Shown: positions 1 to 8,468 of the stretch, in pieces | Layout: the number at the start of each line of letters is the position of its first letter | How positions within the stretch are numbered: position 1 is the first letter of the stretch | NCBI RefSeq assembly: GCF_026340465.1 | Contig: NZ_JAPEPC010000001.1 | Span: 7,083,501 to 7,147,500, forward strand | Source of the DNA: Streptomyces sp. NBC_01306 | GTDB lineage: Bacteria; Actinomycetota; Actinomycetes; Streptomycetales; Streptomycetaceae | Reading direction: 5' to 3' | DNA: 64,000 nt | Notes under the pieces: model-generated | Database searches by the model: none | What the model was told of the DNA's origin: nothing | What the model saw: the letters and a program-made list of their open reading frames with translations, nothing else | Position numbers and translations under genes: made by a program

Positions 1-25
1 GCCGGCGGGCAGCTGTGCGCTCCCG

Positions 26-391
26 TCAGGTACCGGCTGCCGCCCGGCCGGACAGGAGCCGTGTCTCCGCCCGGTGCGGGCGCAGGTCCCTGAGGACGGA
101 CTCGACTTCGACGAGGAGGGCTTCGTAGGAGACCAGGCGCTGCCACTCGGGGTCGGGCACACCCGGCACCGTGGCGCCGCGTGCCGTCCACTGGGCGGCC
201 AGCTCGGAGTACAGCGGAGTCCGTGCCTCCAATCGCCCGAATGCGTGCGCCCTCGAATGCCTGCCCGGTGGCGGGGGAGGGACTTGGGGCGCCATCAGCT
301 GCGGCGGGGGTACCCGCTGGGCCTGTGCGGGGGGCGGAATGAAGACCCCTGAGCCTCTGGCCGTGGTGGTAGCGGGCGCGCGTGCGTTCAT
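26..391 (-). CDS. Hypothetical protein, proline-rich N-terminus
   Basis: I do not recognise a function. The frame gives about 121 residues from an ATG at 391; it stays open to another ATG at 460, but the downstream start is preferred because the segment between them reads like non-coding sequence. Residues about 20 to 45 are rich in proline with PPP runs and likely disordered. The C-terminal half has a more ordered, Trp- and Tyr-containing helical segment (YEALLVEVESVLRDL). There is no signal peptide or membrane segment. It is divergent from the hypothetical gene at 523, sharing a 131 bp intergenic region that is more AT-rich than its surroundings and probably holds both promoters. Confidence 0.55.
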   Translation of the reverse strand: MNARAPATTTARGSGVFIPPPAQAQRVPPPQLMAPQVPPPPPGRHSRAHAFGRLEARTPLYSELAAQWTARGATVPGVPDPEWQRLVSYEALLVEVESVLRDLRPHRAETRLLSGRAAAGT

Positions 392-522
392 GACGGGGGT
401 AACGACCGCCGCCCGCCGGGGTAACTCCGAACGCGACAGAACGATAAACTGTGATTTCACCTTTTGCGGTGCAATTCATTGTGAAGTCGCTTCAAAACGG
501 GCAATGCGGCGTTGGTGCGGGC

Positions 523-1335
523 ATGGATCCCAGGGAGCTGTGGGAGCGTCATGCCGTCCTGGCACAGGCGTTCTGCGCGAATGACGAAGAGGTGCGCCGT
601 GCGCAGGGCGCGCTGGACGAAGGGCACGCGGTGCGTACGCGGACGCTTGCCGCGTTCGCGGTGACGCTGGGGAGCGACGGGACCGTCGCGGGGCTGCTGG
701 GGCTCCCCGAGCGTGAAGTGCGCCTCGCCCGGCGCACTGTGGGCAAGGACGACGCCCGGGCGGTGGCACAGGCGCTTCTGGCGGAGCACACGGCCGAGCA
801 GCTCCCCGAGCCGTCTCCGATGGACTGCGCGGACAGCGTTCAGCTGCAGCCGGAACCGGACGTCGCTCAGCCATTCCACACGACCATCCCGGGGCCGCGC
901 CCCGCGCAGGTCCCCGGAGCCGCTCCCGTTCCCGAGGAGCCGCTCCATGAGCCCGTCGCGTCGCCAGCCGTGGACGCCGTGCTGGTCGGTGCCTGGAGTA
1001 CCGGGGTCGATCTCTCCGTACTGGCGAACGAGCTCGGTCTCGATCTGGCCCACCTGGTCGCCAGGGCGCGCTTTCTGGAGACCCAGGGCCGTCTCGCGTA
1101 CGCCCCGCAGCCTCCCGCCGACCGCTCCGGGCGCCACCGCCGCTCCGGTGCCGAGGCGGCTGCCGCCGCACCGTCCCAGCAGTGGTACCACCCCGCCCAG
1201 CACCAGCCGGTCCACCAGCAGAACCCCTGGGACCCGCAGCCCCCGCTCGCCGATTTCACCACCGGTCAGATGCACGACTGGGACGGCATCCTCAACCAGT
1301 GGGACGCGAACTCCAACCCGACGATCAGCTGGTGA
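523..1335 (+). CDS. Hypothetical protein with two helical DNA-binding-like segments
   Basis: The product is about 270 residues and is not assigned to a family. The ATG at 523 is chosen because the protein-like region begins at MDPRELWERH; the frame is open further upstream. The N-terminal 90 residues (LLGLPEREVRLARRTVG) and a second segment near residues 150 to 185 (VLANELGLDLAHLVARARFL) both resemble small helix-turn-helix units joined by an acidic, proline-rich linker. The C-terminal 80 residues are rich in His, Gln, Pro and Trp and likely disordered. It lies about 120 bp upstream of a PP2C phosphatase gene in the same direction. A regulatory role is inference only. Confidence 0.65.
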   Translation: MDPRELWERHAVLAQAFCANDEEVRRAQGALDEGHAVRTRTLAAFAVTLGSDGTVAGLLGLPEREVRLARRTVGKDDARAVAQALLAEHTAEQLPEPSPMDCADSVQLQPEPDVAQPFHTTIPGPRPAQVPGAAPVPEEPLHEPVASPAVDAVLVGAWSTGVDLSVLANELGLDLAHLVARARFLETQGRLAYAPQPPADRSGRHRRSGAEAAAAAPSQQWYHPAQHQPVHQQNPWDPQPPLADFTTGQMHDWDGILNQWDANSNPTISW

Positions 1336-1459
1336 CGGCGGGCGCCGGGGGGTGTCGGACGCCGTCCGCGTACCGCGGTGGGCGACCTGGTACGGGCAGC
1401 CGGAGGCGGTCCGGTGCCGTCCAGGTGGTGGTGCGGTGCGTCTCGTGCAGACTTGCGGT

Positions 1460-2761
1460 GTGGCCACAGACGACGCGGAGGACCGGCTCGCGGCGGTCAG
1501 ACAGGATCTGGAGCGGGCGACCGCCCGCCTGCGGCTGCTCGCTGATGCCAGTACCGCCCTGTCGAGTGTTCTCGACGCGGACGAGGCGCTCAACCGGCTG
1601 GCACGGCTGATCGTCCCTCAGGTGGCCGACGCGTGTGTGGTGGATCTGGTCGAGGACGGCGGGGTGCGCCGGCTGGCCGCCGTGCACCGCGACCCGGCAC
1701 GGGAGCTGCCACCGGCGCCGGAGAGCCTGCCCTGGTCCGACGAGTTCTCCGCACCGCTGGCCCGGGTGCTGCGCGGAGCCGGACCGGTGACGGTGACGGA
1801 CTTCGGAGCGCACGCGGCGGCCGGCTCCCTCCAGTCCGCGCAGCTGGAGCTCTACCGTGCCCTCGAAGCCAGGACGGTGCTGATCATGCCGCTCCAGGTG
1901 CGCCGGGAGGTGTTCGGCGCCCTCAGCCTCGTCCGTACCGGCTCCGCCGAGCCGTTCGGGGAGGAGGAGATCTCCCTCGTGGCCGACCTGGGGCACCGGG
2001 CCGGGCTCGCCGTCGAGAACGCCCGGCTGTACGCGATCCAGCTGCGTACGGCTGAGCAGTTGCAGCTCTCGCTTCTGCCCGATCTGTCGGGAATCGAGCA
2101 CCTGGAACTCGCGGCCCGGTATGTGCCGGCCCGGGAGGGGGCTGAGGTCGGTGGTGACTGGTTCGACGCCTTCAGGCTCTGCGACGGCTCGACCATGCTG
2201 GCCATCGGTGACGTCGTCGGACACGATCTCACCGCCGCCGTGGGAATGGGGCAGCTGCGCAACATGCTGCGGTCACTCGCGTACGACAGCGGAGACTCGC
2301 CCGCAGGGGTGATGCGCCGTCTGGACAATGTCATGCAGGGGCTGAGCAACACCGAACTGGTCACGGGCGCCATCGCACGCGTCTACACGCCCCCGACCGG
2401 GCCGTGGTTCGTGCACTGGACCAACGCCGGGCACCCGCCCCCCGTGCTGACCAGCCCCACGGGCAGCAGCAGACTGCTGGAGGAGGGGCTGGCCCCGGTC
2501 CTCGGAGTGGATCCCGCCATCGAGCGGGAGGACGCGCTGGCCGTACTGGAACCGGGCTCCACCCTGCTGCTGTACACGGACGGGCTCATCGAACGCCCCG
2601 GCGAGGACATCGACCGGGGATTCACCAGGCTGCGGCAGCACACGGCGAGCCTGGCCGGCGAGCCGCTCCAGACCTTCTGCGACGAACTGCTGGTACGGCT
2701 CACGGACGGCCACTTCGACGACATCGCGGTACTGGCGCTGCGCGTTCCCCCGGCGCCGTAG
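1460..2761 (+). CDS. GAF domain SpoIIE-type PP2C serine/threonine phosphatase
   Basis: The protein of about 433 residues should dephosphorylate serine or threonine on a partner, typically an anti-sigma factor antagonist, in the cytosol. A short coiled N-terminus leads to a GAF sensor domain (about residues 30 to 190), then a SpoIIE/PPM catalytic domain. Metal-binding signatures are present: GGDWFD (231-236), GDVVGHD (250-256), TDGLIE near 374 and DDIAVLAL near the end. The GTG at 1460 is chosen because the frame upstream overlaps the previous gene in a shadow frame. No kinase-like domain is fused, so the partner must be elsewhere. It ends 18 bp from the convergent DedA gene. Confidence 0.9.
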   Translation: MATDDAEDRLAAVRQDLERATARLRLLADASTALSSVLDADEALNRLARLIVPQVADACVVDLVEDGGVRRLAAVHRDPARELPPAPESLPWSDEFSAPLARVLRGAGPVTVTDFGAHAAAGSLQSAQLELYRALEARTVLIMPLQVRREVFGALSLVRTGSAEPFGEEEISLVADLGHRAGLAVENARLYAIQLRTAEQLQLSLLPDLSGIEHLELAARYVPAREGAEVGGDWFDAFRLCDGSTMLAIGDVVGHDLTAAVGMGQLRNMLRSLAYDSGDSPAGVMRRLDNVMQGLSNTELVTGAIARVYTPPTGPWFVHWTNAGHPPPVLTSPTGSSRLLEEGLAPVLGVDPAIEREDALAVLEPGSTLLLYTDGLIERPGEDIDRGFTRLRQHTASLAGEPLQTFCDELLVRLTDGHFDDIAVLALRVPPAP

Positions 2762-2779
2762 GACGCCGGCCCCGGGTGC

Positions 2780-3490
2780 TCAGTCGTCGTGGCGCGCGGT
2801 GCCGTCGCTGTCGGCGCCGCCGTCCTCCGGCTCCCCGGACGTGCCACCGCCGACGTGCTCGTCGCCGGCGGCGTCCTCGCCGTTCTCGCTGTCCCTGCGG
2901 CGCCGCCGGACGTGCCTGACCACCAGCACGACGACGACCAGCGCCACGAACACCAGGGCGGCGCCCCGGCCGACGAAGTGCTCGATGCTGCTGTACGCGT
3001 TGCCCGCGGCGTAACCGATCAGGGTGAAGCCGACACCCCAGACGAGGCCGCCCAGCGCGTTGAAGAGGAGGAAGGTGCGGTAGGGCATGCCCGATGCACC
3101 GGCGAGCGCCGGCATGACAGCCCGGAAGAACGCCACGAACCGGCCCAGGAAGACGGCCACCGGCCCCCTGCGGCGGATCAGGTCCCGGGCGGACTCGATG
3201 CTGTTCCGGTGGCGGCGCAGCGACCGCGCCGCCAGCAGCCGCGGCCCGAATCTGCGGCCGATCTCATATCCGACGGAGTCTCCGGCGACGGCCGCTGCCA
3301 CCACGATGAGGGCGAGCCAGTAGATGGACACCTGGTGCCGTGCGGCGAGTACGCCTCCGATCACGGCAGCGCTCTCGCCGGGGATGACGAAGCCGAAGAA
3401 CAGCGCGTCCTCGCAGAAAACCAGACCGGCGACGACGGCGTAGACAGCGGCGCCCGACAGCCCGGACAGCCAGTCGGTGATCGTGCCCAC
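2780..3490 (-). CDS. DedA family (SNARE-associated/VTT) membrane protein
   Basis: This is an integral membrane protein of about 236 residues of the DedA family, whose members act in membrane homeostasis and are proposed lipid flippases. Family signatures are visible: GFVIPGESAAVIGG near the N-terminus and GRFVAFFRAVMPALAGASGM in the middle, with the conserved glycine and arginine residues. There are about five hydrophobic segments and then a charged cytosolic tail rich in Arg, Glu, Asp and Gly. The GTG at 3490 is chosen because GGAGGAG lies a few bases upstream, whereas the in-frame start 42 bases earlier has no such site. It is convergent with the PP2C gene. Confidence 0.88.
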   Translation of the reverse strand: MGTITDWLSGLSGAAVYAVVAGLVFCEDALFFGFVIPGESAAVIGGVLAARHQVSIYWLALIVVAAAVAGDSVGYEIGRRFGPRLLAARSLRRHRNSIESARDLIRRRGPVAVFLGRFVAFFRAVMPALAGASGMPYRTFLLFNALGGLVWGVGFTLIGYAAGNAYSSIEHFVGRGAALVFVALVVVVLVVRHVRRRRRDSENGEDAAGDEHVGGGTSGEPEDGGADSDGTARHDD

Positions 3491-3846
3491 CGGGTCTCCT
3501 CCCTGCCGTCGCGCTCGTGGTGCGGTGCTCATGGTCCCGGATCCGACCCATGCTCACGGCCTCGGTCCGACGCGTGCTCACGGCCTTGGAACGATCGAGG
3601 GTCGTGGTGTCCGAGGCTTGCAGCCGACACGGTGTTCCGCACCACGGGGGCCGCCACCACGGGCCGCCGGCGCCTGGAGCGGGCCAGGGGCCGCACGGTA
3701 TGATCCGGAGGAGCGAGGGGCCGGTGGCCTCACGCGCGGCGGTGGGGCCCGCCGTACCCGAACTGCGGCGATCGTGCCGCCAACGGTCCCTACTTGCGAT
3801 GGTGCGCGCCCCGGTGCGCGCGGTGACCGCCGAGTAGGAGAACCAC
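3491..3846. other. Intergenic region between DedA and crcB genes
   Basis: This 356 bp stretch separates divergent dedA-like and crcB genes. It holds an imperfect direct repeat near 3553-3597, with two copies of a unit containing TGCTCACGGCC. A GC-rich self-complementary element (GCGCGC twice) lies shortly before the crcB start. The ribosome binding site TAGGAG precedes the GTG at 3847. I looked for a fluoride riboswitch and did not find a convincing one. Confidence 0.5.
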
Positions 3847-4347
3847 GTGGCAGAGGCCCCCGTCCCGATGACGGACGACCCCGTCAGTTCCGGCCCCGAC
3901 GCGGGCCTCCCCGTCCCCGTGCAGCGTGGACCGGCCGCTGGGCAGCCGATCGCGCAGTGGCCTGTCGTGACGGCGGTGTCACTCGGCGGCATCGCCGGGG
4001 CGTCCGCACGGTACGGCGCCGGGCTCCTGTGGCCCACGGCCGGCGGGGCCTTTCCCTGGACGACGTTGGTGGTCAACACCGCGGGCTGCGCGGTCATCGG
4101 GGTGTTCATGGTGCTCATCGCCGAGGCCCGGTCGGTCCACCGGCTCGTACGCCCCTTCTTCGGCACCGGGGTCCTGGGCGGCTTCACCACCTTCTCCACG
4201 TACACCGTGGACATCCAGGGGCTCGTCAACGGCGGACATGCCCGCACCGCGCTCGCGTATCTGGCGCTGACGCTGCTCTCGGCGCTGGCGGCCGTCTGGG
4301 CCACGGCGTCCCTGACCCGCCGCTTCGTCGCAGGGAGGCGCTCATGA
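3847..4347 (+). CDS. crcB: Fluoride channel subunit CrcB/Fluc (first of pair)
   Basis: The protein of 166 residues belongs to the Fluc/CrcB family, small membrane channels that export fluoride. Four hydrophobic helices follow a 40-residue polar N-terminal extension that is longer than usual. Family signatures include GGIAGASARYGAG, NTAGCAVIG and the pore motif GGFTTFSTYT. Paired crcB genes are common in Gram-positive bacteria and usually encode a heterodimer. The GTG at 3847 has TAGGAG seven bases upstream. Its stop overlaps the start of a 34-codon frame (ATGA) that leads into the second crcB, so translation of the set is probably coupled. Confidence 0.93.
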   Translation: MAEAPVPMTDDPVSSGPDAGLPVPVQRGPAAGQPIAQWPVVTAVSLGGIAGASARYGAGLLWPTAGGAFPWTTLVVNTAGCAVIGVFMVLIAEARSVHRLVRPFFGTGVLGGFTTFSTYTVDIQGLVNGGHARTALAYLALTLLSALAAVWATASLTRRFVAGRRS

Positions 4348-4448
4348 CCGGGCCCGTGACCGCGGACATCCGTGCGGACGCCGGCACCCAGGGGAGCACG
4401 GGCGCCGGTGCGAGCGCCTGCCGAACCGGCTGCGAGGAGGAACGTTGA
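4344..4448 (+). CDS. Possible 34-residue coupling peptide between the crcB genes
   Basis: An ATG at 4344 overlaps the stop of the first crcB (ATGA) with GGGAGG just upstream, and its stop at 4446-4448 overlaps the TTG start of the second crcB (TTGA). The predicted peptide of 34 residues is polar, with two Cys residues, and ends in acidic residues and Arg. It has no membrane segment and I do not recognise it. The seamless overlaps at both ends suggest that ribosomes translate through to load the second crcB, rather than that the peptide itself has a function. Confidence 0.4.
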   Translation: MTGPVTADIRADAGTQGSTGAGASACRTGCEEER

Positions 4449-4819
4449 ACTGGTTGCTCGTGATCGTGGGGGCGGCCGTCGGCGCCCCGCTGCGCTATCT
4501 CGCCGACCGCAGGGTCCAGGCGTCGCACGACACCGTCTTCCCCTGGGGGACCTTCGCCGTCAACGTCTCCGCCTGCCTGGTCCTGGGCCTTGTCACCGGC
4601 GCGGTTGCCGCCGGGGCCGCGTCGTCCCAGGTGCAGCTGCTGATCGGGACGGGGCTCTGCGGGGCGTTGTCGACGTACTCGACGTTCTCGTACGAGACGC
4701 TGCGCCTGGCGCAGGACGGGGCCCACTTCTTCGCCGCAGTGAACGTCACGGCGAGCGTGGTGGCGGGGCTGGGCGCGGCGTTCGTGGGCGCCTCACTGGC
4801 CCAGGCGTTCTGGGGCTGA
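4445..4819 (+). CDS. crcB: Fluoride channel subunit CrcB/Fluc (second of pair)
   Basis: The protein of 124 residues has the usual Fluc length and four membrane helices. Signatures are GAPLRY near the N-terminus, NVSACLVLG and the pore motif GALSTYSTFSYET. The TTG at 4445 is the chosen start: GAGGAGG lies just upstream and the family N-terminus (short, then hydrophobic) matches. It most likely forms an antiparallel heterodimeric fluoride exporter with the product of the gene at 3847. The alternative upstream ATG at 4344 is in another frame and cannot be its start. Confidence 0.93.
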   Translation: MNWLLVIVGAAVGAPLRYLADRRVQASHDTVFPWGTFAVNVSACLVLGLVTGAVAAGAASSQVQLLIGTGLCGALSTYSTFSYETLRLAQDGAHFFAAVNVTASVVAGLGAAFVGASLAQAFWG

Positions 4820-4894
4820 GGGCGCCGCACGCGGACGGTCGCCGGGCGGTGTGCCAGTGGGCCGGTCGGCAGTGTGACCCAGTGGGCCGATGGG

Positions 4895-5542
4895 TCAGCC
4901 GGCCGCGTGGGCGCCGGCCGGTCCCGCCGTCAGGACGGGAGCCAGGACTCCGGTACGCAGCCGCTCGACCAGCGGGGTGGCCAGGCGGCGCAGGGCCAGG
5001 CTGGTCAGGAATGCGATGGGCAGGGCGAGGAGGGCCGAGCCGAGGACGTCGTGGGGGTAGTGCGCGCCGACGTAGACGCGGGTGAAGCCCTCGAAGAGCG
5101 CGAAAAGGGCGGCGATGGCGCACAGCTTCCGGTTCAGCAGGTAGAGGGCGGCGACGGTCGCCGCTGCCGTCGTGGTGTGACCGCTGGGGAAAGCGAAGTC
5201 GGACGGGGCCGGGCAGGTCTCGACGATGAACGCGTGCGGCATCGAGCGGCAGGGCCGCACCTCCGACACGAGCTTCTTGACCACCTCGGCCGCGGCGAAG
5301 GCGACCACGACGCTCACCGGCACGGCCAGGGCGAGAGCCATCGACGCGCTGTCGCGGCGCCGGGCCTGCCACCACCCGACGATCATGAGGATCGCGAACA
5401 CGCCCAGACCGATGTTGGTCCACGATTCCAGCGGCGCGTTCAGCCACCGGGTGTCACGTGCGAAGTCCGTGACAGTGGTGAACAGCGAACCGTCGATGTG
5501 AGAGCCGTTGAAGGCCAGCGGCATCGGGGAGACAGCAGTCAT
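4895..5542 (-). CDS. PAP2 superfamily membrane phosphatase
   Basis: The product of about 215 residues is a membrane-bound phosphatase of the type 2 phosphatidic acid phosphatase superfamily, acting on lipid or polyprenyl phosphates at the membrane. The three catalytic motifs are visible: K89-X6-RP (R96), FPSGH (119-122 with H122) and TR-X5-H-X3-D (R155, H161, D165), with Thr in place of the usual Ser in the third. The ATG at 5542 is chosen because the preceding 19 codons are polar and lie in the leader; an ATG at 5524 is also possible. A promoter with a BlaI-like palindrome lies about 85 bp upstream. Confidence 0.88.
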   Translation of the reverse strand: MTAVSPMPLAFNGSHIDGSLFTTVTDFARDTRWLNAPLESWTNIGLGVFAILMIVGWWQARRRDSASMALALAVPVSVVVAFAAAEVVKKLVSEVRPCRSMPHAFIVETCPAPSDFAFPSGHTTTAAATVAALYLLNRKLCAIAALFALFEGFTRVYVGAHYPHDVLGSALLALPIAFLTSLALRRLATPLVERLRTGVLAPVLTAGPAGAHAAG

Positions 5543-5616
5543 CAGGCGGGAACTCTCAGCTCGGTCGGGGCTGCCCGCTCCGCGGGAGACGTGCGGCATC
5601 CACGGTCTGACATGTA

Positions 5617-5653
5617 TCTACAGGACTGTAGACGGTGCCCTGGGGGGAGCCAA
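5617..5653 (-). promoter_or_regulatory. Promoter with BlaI/CopY-like palindrome for the PAP2 gene
   Basis: On the minus strand TTGGCT (5648-5653) and TACAGT (5625-5630) are separated by 17 bases, a good -35/-10 pair. The -10 lies inside a perfect palindrome TCTACAG-GA-CTGTAGA (5617-5632). TACA...TGTA half sites are typical of BlaI/MecI/CopY family repressors. No such regulator gene is in the window, so the binding protein is inferred. Confidence 0.55.
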
Positions 5654-5771
5654 ATCATGGGCAGCGGGTGACTTCCGGCTGAACGGCGGGTGGTGCCGGG
5701 GGCGGCGGGGCGCGGTCTGCGGCCGGGCGGCCGGTGCCGCGCCCCGCCGCCGCTTCAGCGTGTGGTGTCTC

Positions 5772-6500
5772 TCACGCCGCCGGTGAGTCGAACCGCGGCT
5801 CGGTGCCGAGCAGCCCGGAGACATCGCTGTCCACCGGCAGCTCCCGGGCGGGCGCACCCCGGGTGAACAGGACACCGGGGCGTTCCCCGGCGAGCGTGGC
5901 CACCGCTCCGTCCACCCGCAGCCAGCTGCCCTCGCGCAGCCCCAGCACGGGCACGTCGTTCTCCTCCAGGAACTCCGTCAGACGCTCGGCGCGCGTCTCG
6001 CCCTTGTGCGTGCTGCCCGGGTCCGGGTCGAGGTAGTGCGGGTTGATCTGGAAGGGCACAAGGCCGAGCGCGTCGAAGGACGGCGGCTGCACGATGGGCA
6101 TGTCGTTGGAGGTACGGAGCGTGGGCGCGGCCATGTTGGTGCCCGCGCTGGCACCCATGTAGGGGAGCCCGCCGCGCACGGCGTCGCGTACCGCCTCGCG
6201 CAGACCCGTACGGTACAGGGCGCTCAGCAGGCGGAAGGAGTTCCCGCCGCCGATGAACACGGCGTCCGCTGCGGCCAGTTCGGCCAGCGGGTCGCTGTTC
6301 TCGTGGACACCGCGCACGGAGATCCCGGCCGGTTCCAGCGCGCCGCGCACCCGTGCCGTGTACGTGTCGTGGTCGGCCAGGGCATAGGGGACGAAGGCGA
6401 GCCTGGCGCCCTGCGGCAGGAAGCCGGTGACGGTGTCCAGGGCGTGTTCCAGGTAACCGCGTCCGTACTGGGTGGAGTTGGACAGCAGCAGGAGATTCAC
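5772..6500 (-). CDS. pepE: Dipeptidase E (peptidase family S51)
   Basis: The 242-residue protein matches peptidase E in length and sequence. PepE hydrolyses Asp-X dipeptides in the cytosol. The nucleophile elbow MGASAGTN places the serine at 118; D133 and H155 (NPHY) complete the triad expected from the E. coli enzyme. GGGNSFRLL (84-92) is the conserved loop before it. It lies 73 bp downstream of an IclR regulator on the same strand, with the DUF1177, NCS1 permease and M20 peptidase genes divergent beyond that. A role in using small peptides or N-substituted amino acids with those genes is inference. Confidence 0.92.
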   Translation of the reverse strand: MNLLLLSNSTQYGRGYLEHALDTVTGFLPQGARLAFVPYALADHDTYTARVRGALEPAGISVRGVHENSDPLAELAAADAVFIGGGNSFRLLSALYRTGLREAVRDAVRGGLPYMGASAGTNMAAPTLRTSNDMPIVQPPSFDALGLVPFQINPHYLDPDPGSTHKGETRAERLTEFLEENDVPVLGLREGSWLRVDGAVATLAGERPGVLFTRGAPARELPVDSDVSGLLGTEPRFDSPAA

Positions 6501-6573
6501 GGTGGCGCTCTTTCAGTGAAGGGGCAGTGTTCCGGGGGAGGTTCGGTTCTCTCCGGAGGGAGGGGAGAGGGCG

Positions 6574-7392
6574 TCAGGCGCGTGGGCGCCGGGTGCGCTG
6601 GGGCGGGTGGGTGAGCCGCTTCTCCAGGAGCTGGGCGGCCTTTCTGAGACTGTCGAGGCGGGGCTCGGGGCCGTCGGCGAAGCGCTGCTCGGCGCCGCCC
6701 AGGCTGAGACTGCCGTACGGCTCCCGGCCGAGGAACACCGGGACGGCGAGCGTGGCGATCCCGTTGTCGTACTCGCCGACCGTCCAGGCGTATCCCTGGG
6801 CACGGATGCGCCGGAACTCCTCCTCCAGGAGGTCGGCGTCGGTGACGGTGCGGTCGGTGAAGCGGGCCATCGGGCGGGCGCGGAAGAGCCGGTGGCGCTG
6901 GTCGTCCGGCAGGAACGCGTAGTACGACTTGCTGGTGGCGCCCGCGTGCGCCGGATACAGCTCGCCGACCAGCGGGTAGTACCGCAGCGGTCCCGCTTCG
7001 CCCTCCTCGGCCGCCACACAGCGCATATGGAAGCTGTCCGGCAGGCAGAAGAGCACGGTGTCACCGGTGGTGTGGCACAGCTCTTCCAGCACCGGCCCCG
7101 CCAGCAGTTCGAGGGAGCCCGAGCGCTCCCACTGCCGGCTCAGCCGCAGCACGGCGGGGCCGATGCGGTAGCGCCTGGTCGCCGGGTCGGAGACCAGGAA
7201 GCCGCGGCCGGCCAGCGTCGACAGCAGGCGCTGGGCGACGGAGGTGTCCCAGCCGAATTCGGCCGCCACCTCGGTCACCCCCCAGTCGGGCCGGGTCCGC
7301 TCGAAGGCCAGCAGGACGAGCAGCGCCCGGTCGACGGTCTGCAGCGCGCCCGCGGGCTTGCGACGGTCCAGGTCGATCTCGGCCATCGTCAT
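6574..7392 (-). CDS. IclR family transcriptional regulator
   Basis: This 272-residue protein has a winged helix N-terminus (about residues 17 to 80, with the ALQTVDRALLVLLAF entry helix) and an IclR effector-binding domain after it. IclR proteins bind small metabolites and repress or activate neighbouring catabolic genes. The start could be 7392 or the second ATG at 7386, which is better spaced from GGTGAG. It sits between pepE on its own strand and the divergent DUF1177-permease-M20 operon, separated from the latter by 122 bp, so it most likely controls both. The gene pair with pepE suggests one transcript. Confidence 0.9.
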   Translation of the reverse strand: MTMAEIDLDRRKPAGALQTVDRALLVLLAFERTRPDWGVTEVAAEFGWDTSVAQRLLSTLAGRGFLVSDPATRRYRIGPAVLRLSRQWERSGSLELLAGPVLEELCHTTGDTVLFCLPDSFHMRCVAAEEGEAGPLRYYPLVGELYPAHAGATSKSYYAFLPDDQRHRLFRARPMARFTDRTVTDADLLEEEFRRIRAQGYAWTVGEYDNGIATLAVPVFLGREPYGSLSLGGAEQRFADGPEPRLDSLRKAAQLLEKRLTHPPQRTRRPRA

Positions 7393-7514
7393 CTCACCAT
7401 CCAGACCCGAATTGCAAATAGAGGGAAACAGTTGCGCTCAACGCTATCGGATCCCGAATCTGCTGTCAGCACCCCCGGAACTCAGCGGGTGCGACGCAGC
7501 GAGAAAGGCCCCTC

Positions 7515-8468
7515 ATGTTGAAGTACGTCCTGGACATCGTGGATCTGCTGGACGATCCCGCGGCCGACGGAAAGCGCGTCGTCGAGTACCTCGACGCGGT
7601 AGCGGGTCCCGAGGGGTCGGGCGCCGGGATCACCACGGTGGCCGGTGAGCGCGGCTCCACCGACTTCGTACAGATCCGCATCCCGGGCAGCCACGGCCGG
7701 TCCTCGGGCGGTACGGCCCGCACCCTCGGTGTGGTCGGCCGGCTCGGGGGAGTGGGCGCCCGGCCGGAGGTGACGGGACTCGTCTCGGACGCCGACGGAG
7801 CCGCCGCCGCGCTGGCCACGGCCGCCAAGCTGCTCGATATGCGCCGCCGCGGCGATGTCCTGCCCGGTGACGTGATCGTCGCCACCCACATCTGCCCGGA
7901 CGCGCCCACCGAACCGCACGACCCGGTGCCGTTCATGGGCTCGCCGGTGGACATCGCCACCATGAACCGCCACGAGGTCACGGACGAGATGGAGGCGGTG
8001 CTCTCCATCGACACCACCAAGGGCAACCGCATCATCAACCACAAGGGCCTCGCCCTGTCGCCCACCGTCAAGGAGGGCTGGGTGCTGCGGGTGAGCGAGC
8101 AGCTCGGTGAGCTGCTCGCCGTCGTGACGGGTGAGCCGTTGGTCACATACCCCGTGACGACACAGGACATCACTCCGTACGGTAATGGGGCACACCACAT
8201 CAATTCGATTCTGCAGCCCGCCACGGCGACCGCCGCTCCGGTCGTCGGCCTCGCCATCACGTCGGCTGCCGCGGTGCCCGGTTGCCAGACGGGCGCGAGC
8301 CACGAGACGGACATCGCTTCCGCCGCCCGCTTCGCCGTCGAGACCGCCAAGGTCTACGCCGCCGGGCAACTCGACTTCCACGACACGGTGGAGTTCGACA
8401 ACCTCGTCAACCGCTATGGGTCGCTGTCGCACCTGCAGACCCTCGGCCGCCAGCCCAGGGAGTCATGA
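7515..8468 (+). CDS. DUF1177 family protein
   Basis: The product of 317 residues matches the uncharacterised DUF1177 family over its length. Visible conserved stretches include VATHICPDAPT, GSPVDIATMNRHE and VPGCQTGASHETDIA, with several His, Asp and Cys residues that could bind metal or act in catalysis. No signal peptide or membrane helix is seen. AAAGG precedes the ATG. Its stop (TGA) directly abuts the start of the NCS1 permease gene, and the M20 peptidase follows, so the three are one operon under the divergent IclR. An enzymatic role on a peptide-like or cyclic-amide substrate is inference. Confidence 0.8.
   Translation: MLKYVLDIVDLLDDPAADGKRVVEYLDAVAGPEGSGAGITTVAGERGSTDFVQIRIPGSHGRSSGGTARTLGVVGRLGGVGARPEVTGLVSDADGAAAALATAAKLLDMRRRGDVLPGDVIVATHICPDAPTEPHDPVPFMGSPVDIATMNRHEVTDEMEAVLSIDTTKGNRIINHKGLALSPTVKEGWVLRVSEQLGELLAVVTGEPLVTYPVTTQDITPYGNGAHHINSILQPATATAAPVVGLAITSAAAVPGCQTGASHETDIASAARFAVETAKVYAAGQLDFHDTVEFDNLVNRYGSLSHLQTLGRQPRES

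Noticed and set aside
3690..3846. Possible fluoride riboswitch upstream of the first crcB
   Set aside because: Some short matches exist (GGCGAT, CCTAC), but the pseudoknot arms and spacing of the crcB motif could not be placed. A covariance search with the fluoride riboswitch model would decide.
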